Source: Neocallimastix lanati (nom. inval.) (lineage: Eukaryota > Neocallimastigomycota > Neocallimastigomycetes > Neocallimastigales > Neocallimastigaceae). From it: a stretch of 35,000 nt of DNA. Each line of letters opens with the position of its first letter. The first letter of the stretch is position 1. The notes under the pieces were generated by a model. The model saw only the letters and a list, made by a program, of their open reading frames with translations, was not told the DNA's origin and searched no databases. Shown piece after piece: positions 14,631 to 30,205 of this stretch. The stretch spans positions 925,001-960,000 of the forward strand of contig JACVTC010000050.1 of NCBI GenBank assembly GCA_016946835.1, given 5' to 3'. A program made the translations under genes and the position numbers.

Positions 14631-15534
14631 ACAAAAGACTCAAGCTAAATATTTATAAGAAATATATAAAAAAATAAAATAGAAAAAAAAATAAAAATAA
14701 AGTTAATTATAATAAAATATGTAATTTAAAAAATTAGAAGATAATATATATATATATAAATATGAATATCTTAATAATAACATAAAATAAACAAATATAA
14801 ATAAAATAAACAATATAATTTTTTTTGAAAAAGCATTATTTGTGAAATAATGAATTATAATTTTATTTTATTAAACTGATTATTATTATTGTCATTATTA
14901 TTATATATTATTAAAATTGTATATATAATTAGTAATTGGATTTTAATATAATGGTAAAGGTAGATATTATGGAAACTATATAATTAGAGAGTATAAAATT
15001 AATTCTTTATGGAGTAATTAAAGTATATTAAATGTTGAGTAAAACTAGTAATGAGAACTATATAGATTTAGAAAAGGAATGAATATCAAATATTATATAA
15101 ATATGAATTACATATTAAATATATATACGTCTATTATAAATAAATATATAAATATATAAATAAATATATAAATATATAAATAAATATATAAATAAATATA
15201 TAAATATAATAAATATAATATATAGAATAAATAGAACAATTTATATAATTAAAATCAATTATCATTATCTTTATATATTATAGAAATTTAAAATTTGAGC
15301 TAATAGTAATTAATTTATTATTATAATTATTTTTTATTAATATTTAATTTTTATTATTTTTTATATAAATTTTTGTGAAAATTAAAAATTTTTATTTTTA
15401 ATTAATTTTTTTTTTATTTTTTATTTTTTATTTTTTTTATTTTTAACATTTTTTGGTTAGAATACAAATAAGAAACTGAAATTTAATATAGGTATCAACC
15501 ATTTATTAATGTAAATGAATTATTTATAGTAAAA
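14631..15534. other. Spacer with ATAAATAT minisatellite
   Basis: No gene seen. The interval 15136-15210 is a tandem array of AAATATATAAAT-type units. The rest is AT-rich DNA without structure that I can name. The promoter of the downstream gene must lie near 15400-15530, where T-runs precede the start. Confidence 0.65.
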
Positions 15535-17076
15535 ATGCTACAAAACGTTATTTTAAAAAGAAATATAATTAATAAATATTTTTTAAATAATATAACACTA
15601 CAAAGCATTTACATTTTAAATAGAAGGGACTATACAAAATTAAATAATAAGTTGTTTTTAAATCTTAATAGAAGTGAAAATTTATTAAATTCATATTCAA
15701 AATATAATTTATATAATTTTGATAATATAATATTAAAGAGATTTATTTCAGGAACTGATGTTGAAAAAAGTGATAAAAATATTTCCAGTGATAATAAAAC
15801 AGAAGAACAAGAAAAAATAAATAAAAATATTAAGAAGGAACAAAGACCAAAAAATAATAAAAAGAATAAAAATAAAAAAAAGCAAAAAAAAAATTGGCAA
15901 AAAATAACATTTGTAATATTAGGTGGAATAGGAATTGGTTATAGTATAAATTATCTTTTAAATAATAATAATGATTTATTAGAGTCATTTAAAAATAAGA
16001 CTTTTAGAAAAAAAATGATAGATAAATTTGATGTTCCTGATTTTCATGAATTAGTAACAAAAGAGGAACCACATAATAAAGATACTGAAAATGATATTAC
16101 AGTAGATGTTAAAATAAAAGAAAATATACCAAGTGAAGAAGCAAACATTTCAAAAACAAATTTTGATTTAAAAAAGGATATAAATAATGCATTTATTGAA
16201 ACAGATGAATCGGCAAAAGATTTAAAGAAAGAAATTACCGTAAATCAAAATGGACAAAATTCATTCTTGAAGAATGTTAATGATACCATAAATTATTTTA
16301 GCTCATTTTTCAGTTTTGGTCATAAAAGTTCTAAATCAAAATCTGATTTTGATTCTAAATCAGAATTAGAATCAGAAACAAAACCAGAATCAGAATCTAT
16401 ATCAGAATTTGATAAGGAAGTTGAAGATGCATATTTTGATATCATGAATAATATCAGTAAAATTCCTTCTGATGTAAAACTTAATAATTTAAATAATAAT
16501 GAGAGTATTAATATTAATTCTGAGAATATTAATAATAAAGAATCATTGAAAGAAATTAAAGAAAAAATAAAAAATTGGGGAGATAAGACGGCAAGTGGAA
16601 AATTAGAAAACCTAGTAAAACCAAAAGAACTAATGAAATCAGAGAGACCCGAAATAATAGTTAATAAGGAAGATATAAGTATTAATGGTAATAATGATCC
16701 CAACGAAGATAATATTAAAATTGAAGATTTAATTAATGATGCTGTAGAAAATACAGATAATACTGAAACTAATAAAAAAATTATTAAAATATCAGCAAAA
16801 CCAATCGTGAAAGCTTTCCATGAAGCCTCAAAAATTTCAAGTACATTGGAGAAAAATAAAAATAATTTACCAGAATTTTTAGCAGGTTGCATTAAAGATT
16901 CAACAAATGCTATCAAAAATATATCCAATAATAATACTGATATTCAAAATACATTTTTAGATACAGTAAAAATATTTAGTGATTCAATGAATACTATATC
17001 AGATTACTTGGACCAATTGGAAATAGAGATAAAAACCGAATTAAATGATAATATTGATCAAGATGAAAAGAAATAA
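15535..17076 (+). CDS. Hypothetical protein with organellar presequence and one membrane segment
   Basis: A 513-residue protein that I cannot assign to a family. The first 72 residues are rich in Arg, Lys, Asn, Leu and Tyr, with only three acidic residues, and end in LKRFIS. That resembles a mitochondrial-type presequence with an R-3 cleavage site. In this organism the destination would be the hydrogenosome. A very basic Lys/Asn stretch (about 96-122) leads directly into one hydrophobic segment (about 124-142, ITFVILGGIGIGYSINYLL). Everything after it is acidic, low in complexity (Asn, Asp, Glu, Ser; a Ser-Lys/Glu repeat near 265-300) and probably disordered, until a helical region at about 420-505. 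The order presequence, membrane anchor, long soluble part recalls inner-membrane proteins such as Mic60 or Tim proteins, but I see none of their signatures. Intronless as read. The start is the first ATG after an in-frame stop region. Confidence 0.75.
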   Translation: MLQNVILKRNIINKYFLNNITLQSIYILNRRDYTKLNNKLFLNLNRSENLLNSYSKYNLYNFDNIILKRFISGTDVEKSDKNISSDNKTEEQEKINKNIKKEQRPKNNKKNKNKKKQKKNWQKITFVILGGIGIGYSINYLLNNNNDLLESFKNKTFRKKMIDKFDVPDFHELVTKEEPHNKDTENDITVDVKIKENIPSEEANISKTNFDLKKDINNAFIETDESAKDLKKEITVNQNGQNSFLKNVNDTINYFSSFFSFGHKSSKSKSDFDSKSELESETKPESESISEFDKEVEDAYFDIMNNISKIPSDVKLNNLNNNESININSENINNKESLKEIKEKIKNWGDKTASGKLENLVKPKELMKSERPEIIVNKEDISINGNNDPNEDNIKIEDLINDAVENTDNTETNKKIIKISAKPIVKAFHEASKISSTLEKNKNNLPEFLAGCIKDSTNAIKNISNNNTDIQNTFLDTVKIFSDSMNTISDYLDQLEIEIKTELNDNIDQDEKK

Positions 17077-17217
17077 TAATTTTTTTGTTTATGCCTTTAA
17101 AGAAAGTAAAAAAAAAAAAAAAAAATTTTCATAAAAGATAAATATTTAAAGTTATTTCTTTTTATTTTCTTAATCATTTCAATAATATAAACTATAAAAT
17201 TGAAATATAGAAAATAA

Positions 17218-17342
17218 AACAATGAATAAATAAATATATAAAACAATAAAACAATAAATAAAACAATAAAACAATAAAACAATAAAACAATAAATAAATA
17301 AATAAATAAATAAATAAAACAATAAATAAATAAATAAAACAA

Positions 17343-17397
<55 letters not shown>

Positions 17398-17399
17398 AA
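17218..17399. repeat. AAAT and AACAATAA tandem repeats
   Basis: Blocks of AATAAAACAATAAAAC alternate with pure AAAT runs, ending in about 14 AAAT units. Both strands are open over part of this stretch only because of the repeat, and no gene is implied. Confidence 0.9.
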
Positions 17400-17499
17400 T
17401 GATATAAAATTAACAAATATTTAAAACATGAAATATGTATATATATTTATTTAATTTTTCCTTCTAAATAATTTTAATGTACTTCGTTGTATATAATGG

Positions 17500-17586
17500 G
17501 AATCAAAGACTCTTATTTTGAAAAAATTAAAGTGTTAGAAGCAGGCTTATATTTAAATACATTAGAATAAAATAAGACTTTGATTC
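17500..17586. repeat. Imperfect inverted repeat / hairpin
   Basis: GAATCAAAGACTCTTATTTT (17500-17519) pairs with AAAATAAGACTTTGATTC (17569-17586), apart from a two-base bulge, around a 49-base loop. Weaker pairing may extend outward (CTTCG at 17482-17486 with CGAAG at 17609-17613). The patch is less AT-rich than its flanks. A small non-autonomous element or a structured RNA are both possible. Confidence 0.5.
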
Positions 17587-18331
17587 TATTTTGTTAGTTT
17601 CTTAGGACCGAAGCAATGATAAATATTTTTTATGATTTAAAAGTAAAATTATAGTTATGAAAAATTGACATTTATTTATTTTTTATTCTTGAAATTATCA
17701 TTATCATTATCATTATTAGTAATAATTATCATCAATACAATATATTTAAAAATTAAAATATATACACTTTATTTTATGGAAAATTCATCATCAAATAATT
17801 CCCTCTTTAAGTCTAAATAATTTTTTTTTATTAATTTATTATTTATGAAAAAAAAAAAAAATTTTTTAAATGGTGTAAATATTAAAAGTATTGTATTGAG
17901 GGAAAATATATATATATATATATGTATAGTAATTTTATTGTATTAATATCAATATTTTTAAGAATTACCCACTCAATAAATTTTTTTTTTTATTACTATA
18001 TATACAAAATTTTTGAAATATATATATATATATATATATATATTATTAATATTACAATAATGTTTTATTTTAATAGTTGAGTTTTTTTTTTTTTTTATTT
18101 TTTTATTTTTTTATTTATTATTATCATTATTATTATTATAATTATTATTATTATTATAATTATTATTATTATTATAATTATTATTATTATTATATAATTT
18201 ATTTCGTCGTTTAATTTATTATTTATATATTTATATATTTATTATTATTACTATTATTATTTTTTAATTAGATGTAGATTATTAATTATATTAGTTTAAA
18301 GATATGTATTTTTATTCTATTATCATTAAGA

Positions 18332-19208
18332 TTAAGTTTTCTTTTTTGCAGCCATAGTACCACTTCTTTTCGAGCATTCTGCATTAAATCTAATATCTGT
18401 TGATTTAATTGGAAATCTTAATCTTGGATCAGTCATAGTTTCTGGCAACTACGTTTGTAAAATGAATAAATATAATTAATACATATATATAAGTTTTTTT
18501 TTTTTTTTTTTTTTTTTTTTGAATAATATTAATTGATATTTAATAATAATATTAAAAATTTTAATAATTTTAATTCTATTATTTATACTAGTATTTTTTT
18601 TTTTTTTTGATATTTACTAATACTTTGCAATCCCATCCATAATTTTGAGATTCTGTTATTGGAAGGATATACTTTTTGTTTGGCGGTAAATTTTGATATT
18701 CAATTAATTTCATATATTCCTCTATATAATGAAAATGTGTAAAAATTTAATAAAAAATTAATCAAATAAAATAGATAAAAAATGAAAAGTCATAAAATTC
18801 TATGTACCATCAACTTCTTCTGTTAATTTTCTATCTTGTACAGAAACACATTGTGGTTTTTCAGTGTTCACCAATTCTATTAAAATATATATACAATATT
18901 AATATTTAATGCTTTTAATAGTTACTTTTAATGGTTTTGAAAATTATATTCAAAACTTTACTTTTGGTGATATTTTTATTTAAAGTGTAACTATCATAAA
19001 TTTTATAATACTTATTTTCTTTTTTTATTCTTTCAATAAAAATAGCATCAGAAATCTATTATACATATATATGTATATAATTGAATATTATATATTTTTT
19101 GATATATAAATTTATATATTTAAAATTTATTTAAATTCTTTTTAATTAATATATGTTTCATATTACAGTTTTTTCTTTTTTTTCGACTTTATTATTATTT
19201 GAAGCCAT
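18332..19208 (-). CDS. CFAP144: CFAP144 (FAM183) homologue, flagellar axoneme protein (5 exons)
   Basis: Reconstructed exons on the minus strand: 19208-19167, 19055-18962, 18876-18808, 18721-18618, 18448-18332. All introns are GT..AG with consistent phases. The product has 141 residues, close to the roughly 134 of human FAM183A. The diagnostic part is residues 80-124: a PPNKKY motif, then PITESQNYGWDCKVL, then DPRLRFPIKSTDIRF. This follows the family pattern of KKY, TESQExGWDT and a closing RLxF/H...xDI(T/R). The N-terminal helix (about 15-40, with IERIKKENKYYKIYDSY) matches the family's start. CFAP144 is a microtubule inner protein of ciliary doublets, so its place would be the zoospore flagellum. 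The basic C-terminus ends in KKKT. Family recognition is from memory. The donor of exon 4 has an alternative six bases earlier. Confidence 0.8.
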
Positions 19209-19428
19209 TTTTATATATACATATAGATAAAAGAAAATCAATGAATCTTTGTAAATTTGTCTTATATATTTTTTTCCGAAATAAAAAAAATATATATTAG
19301 GAATAAAAAAAAAATTTTTCTTTAATAAAATATATTTAAAATTTAATTATGAAAAATTTTTTTTACAAAAAACACTAATATTAATTATAAATATTAAAAA
19401 AAAAAAAAAATGAAAACCTATAAATTAA

Positions 19429-19467
<39 letters not shown>

Positions 19468-20164
19468 TATTGTTCTTGATCTTTGACTTGTATATTTATT
19501 AAATATATATTTAATGAATATACTTTTAGCTATCATTCTTCATTGTAGTTTTAACTTTATAGTAAAAATAAAAAATAAATAAATATTATAATAATTCTCA
19601 TATTTATTATTATCTTAATAATAAGTAATTAAGGAAATAAATAAATAAATATAAATAAATAAATAAATAAATATATAAATAAATAAATAAATAAAGTTAA
19701 ATCATAAATTATAAATTATAATTAATCAAAAAAATATAATCATAACCATTATAGTGATAATATTTAATTGGCTCAAATTTGAAATTTAAAATATCAAACC
19801 ATAATTATAAAAAAAAAAATAAATATATATATATGCAAAATGTAATAAAAATTTTTTCTATTATACTAATAACTAGATTTTGAAATTTGATTTTAATAAT
19901 TTTAAATTTCGAATTTATATTATTAAATTTTAATTTTAAAATCTTTGCATAAATTTATTTATAAAACAATTTAATTATTTATAATTGAAAAAAAGTTTTA
20001 ATGTTATATATTATATATATATTAAAATAAAAATTTAGAAAATAATTTATTGAACAACAAATTAATAAGATTAATAAATATAATAATATATTTTATTTAT
20101 TTATTTAATTATTTATTATTATTTATTATTATTTAATTATATAAGCTTTGAATTTCAACGAACT
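19209..20164. other. Divergent promoter region between CFAP144 and PEX1
   Basis: A 956-base spacer between two genes transcribed away from each other. It contains a poly-A/poly-T pair (19394-19409, 19431-19465), an AAAT array at 19637-19695, and otherwise plain AT-rich DNA. I recognise no RFX-type X-box or other defined element. No gene seen. Confidence 0.65.
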
Positions 20165-26984
<6,820 letters not shown>

Positions 26985-28636
26985 ACTAATAATCATAATA
27001 ATGATATAATATAAAACCAAAAATATAAATAATTATACATTTTTTTTTTAATTTTTTTTTTTTTTTTTTATATATATATCTATTATTTTTCTTTTATTAT
27101 TATTATTATTTTTTAAAGTATTAATAATAAAAATAATTATTATTTCAAAGTTATTAGAATATTAAATAAATAAATAAATAAAAATAAAATAAATAAAATA
27201 AAAATAAAAAAAAAAAAAAAAAAAAAAATAGAAATCATTATATAAATATAAAATATAAAACATAAAAGTATTGTTTAAAAAACAATAAAAAAAAAATTAT
27301 TAAAATTTAATTAGTAAATATTATTATATAGCCAAAAGAAAATAATTTTTAATTATTGATAGTAATAATAAATTAAAATAAATAAATAATTAAATAATAT
27401 ATATATAATTAAAAATAAAGTAAATAAAATAAATAATAAAATAAAAATTAAAATAAAAACTAATATAAAATAAAATAAAATATAATAATAATAAAAAAAA
27501 AAATATATATATATATATATAATATAAAATAAAAAAGAATAAAATATATTAGAAAATTAAAGATTTAATCAAGTTTTTTTCTATTTTTATTTTTTAATAT
27601 TGAATATAGTTTTATTTTGTAAAAGAATGAATTTATTTCTTAAATAAAAAATTTTTGCCTTTTTTTTTTTTTTTTTTTTTTTTTATAATAATAACACATG
27701 TAATATGTAAAAAAAAAAAATCAAAAAAAAATTAAAATTATTTATTAAAACAAAGATAATACAAAAATTATTATATACTAATAATTTATACACGTTATAT
27801 ATAAATGATTATATATTATTCATTTTTGGAATAAAAACATAAAACATATATAATATAAAAATAAAAATAAAAAAATAAAAAATAAAAAGTATTTTTTTTT
27901 TTTTTTTTTAAAGATGTAATTATTACGAGTTTTTAAATTTATTTATTCATTCATCTATTAATTACATGAATAAATATATATATATTTAAAAAAAAAAAAA
28001 AAAAAAAAAAAAACATAATTAATAAGAAAAATAAAATATATATATATATATATATATTATTTGTCCATTTAAAATACAGTAATATTTAAAATAATAATGT
28101 TAAATAAAAGTAATATTCAAAATAAAGTGTATATAAAGTGTATAAATAAATTCAGAAAAAAAAAAAAAAAAAAAAAAAAAAGACCATAGGCAATGAACCT
28201 CCACCTTCAGGTTATATATTAAGATTTCTGTTTAAAAGGAATTCTTATTCTAGGTTAGGGTTTGAATTGAAACCCCTAAAAGAAATTATGATTTTCTCCT
28301 TTAGATTAGAGGCATTGGCCCTGTTAGTCTGTCTTAACTGCATTTTCAGTGTCGATGCTCCCTTGGTTAGTTTGCACTTTTTACGGTCAGAATAGTATAT
28401 CCTTGTCGAGTACTATTAGTCTTAAGACAATAATTTCTGTAAAGAGAACTGTATAATATATAAATACCAGAAATGATTTGATTAATAAACAAAACATCTC
28501 AATTCCTTTTTATAATCTAAATCTAATATTGTTTGCATCTCTTTCCGCCAAAAAGGAGGTAATATACTTGGTATTACGTCACATTTATAATAAGATTTTC
28601 ACCAATTAACCTATTCATTACATTATTTAGTAACGA

Positions 28637-28670
<34 letters not shown>

Positions 28671-28980
28671 GGCAGCAAGTAACAATTCTATTATTTTCAC
28701 TATCACTAATATTACTTTTTCTATTTTCTATTAATAATATTGCTATTATTATTAAAATCATTATTACTATTGCTATTTTTATAATAAAAATAATAAAAAA
28801 AAAATATTTAAAATTAATATATAATTTCTATTTTACTTTTATTTTTTGTTTAAAATTAATATATAAAATAAAATATATACACAAAATTGCTAATTAAAAT
28901 AATAATATTTATTATTATATTTTTATTTAAATATATTTGAGTTTGCTTTTATTATTTAATATAATATTATTTAATATTTT

Positions 28981-29046
<66 letters not shown>

Positions 29047-29944
29047 ACTAGGAATTAACTTTATTTATTAAAGATATTTTTAAATAAAAGCATGATTAAA
29101 TATTACTTGTTTTTTATATATATATATTTTGTTTGTTTTGTTGTTTTATATATTTTAAACACTTTTAGAATTTTGATTAAATTAAAAATTTAAATTGCTA
29201 TTAAATTTATTTAAAAATAAATATTATTAATTTTTACTATTATTAATAATGTTAATTTTTTTTTCTTTTTTTACTTGTTTGTTTGTTTCATATATATATA
29301 ATATTATATATATATAAAATTAAAAATTAAAAATGATATATATATAAAATTAGCTAAAAAAACTATTGTTTTATTTTTTGATTTCTTTGTTGTTGACTTT
29401 TTTGCTTTTTAATTATTAAGTATTAATTTTTAATTTTGCTTTTACCTTTTGTTATTACTTTTTGTTTTTGGGTTTTAAGATTTTTTTTTTCTTTTTGTTT
29501 CTATGCATAAATTATATATATATATATATAATTTATGTAATTAATTTTGATTTTCATATCTTTATTTTAAAGAACTGTTTTATATTTTTAATTTTGTTCT
29601 TTTTTTCACTCATTTTTATCAACACTATTAAAAATGAAAATATATAATTTTTGATTTTAACACTAAAAATTAAATTAAATATATAATATTAACACTGAAT
29701 AAAATTTAATTAAATAAATTCTAAACGTTTATTACTTTTTTACTATATATTAATAATATTAAATAAATTATAAATTTTCTATATTTAAATTTTTAATATG
29801 TATTATAATAAAGTTAAATTCTAATTTTTTTTTTTTAAATTTTTTTAAATAAAAAAGAAAAAAATAATAATTATTAAATATGATTATATAATTAAATTAA
29901 ATATTTGTCGTATAAAATTGAGTATTAAAATATTACTTTTTCCT

Positions 29945-29977
<33 letters not shown>

Positions 29978-30205
29978 CTTGGAGTAACTATATAAATATT
30001 GATGTAATTTTAGCTATTTTATTTACTTTATATATATATATTATTCTTTAATTTGTAATATTATATAAATGAAAGATTATTTCATATAATAATACGTTTA
30101 ATATATATATTGCTTATATATATATTTATCCATTATTTATTTATAAATTTAAAAATGAAATTTACTATAAATATAGATAGCTACTAAAAGTAATAATGCC
30201 AAGAT
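26985..30205. other. Long spacer between PEX1 and the repeat protein
   Basis: The two flanking genes converge here. I see no gene. Most of it is AT-rich with A-runs, T-runs (one of about 63 Ts at 28983-29045) and AT dinucleotide runs. The exception is a compositionally distinct island at 28190-28620, listed separately. The region right of 29050 has G-containing T-rich DNA (TTTGTTTG motifs) without coding potential. Confidence 0.65.
28190..28620. other. Complex island of unknown nature (solo LTR or structured RNA candidate)
   Basis: About 430 bases with far higher GC and complexity than the surrounding kilobases and no open frame. It contains a hairpin, GGTTAGGGTTT then AAACCCCTAA (about 28252-28280). 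A stretch at 28322-28501 looks like a retrotransposon LTR in the plus direction: it starts TGTTAGTC, has a TATA-like TATATAAATA near 28456-28465 and AATAAA-like sequence at 28483-28488, and ends ATCTCA. No target-site duplication or internal coding region was found. The alternative is a noncoding RNA gene. I recognise no known RNA family. Confidence 0.35.

Larger units (their letters stand above)
17077..18331. other. Spacer with AAAT/AAAC repeats and a hairpin
   Basis: No gene seen. Contents are an AAAT/AAAC tetranucleotide-pentanucleotide array (17218-17399), an imperfect inverted repeat at 17500-17586, AT runs at 17909-17923 and 18019-18042, and a TTA/TTATAA trinucleotide array (18116-18195). 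Confidence 0.7.

Noticed and set aside
16320-16928. Minus-strand 202-codon hydrophobic frame
   Set aside because: It is antisense to the low-complexity part of the 15535-17076 gene, whose Asp/Glu/Ser/Asn-rich codons read as hydrophobic residues on the other strand.
17097-17416. Two minus-strand frames of Leu/Phe/Ile/Tyr repeats
   Set aside because: Both come from the AAAT/AAAC tandem repeat.
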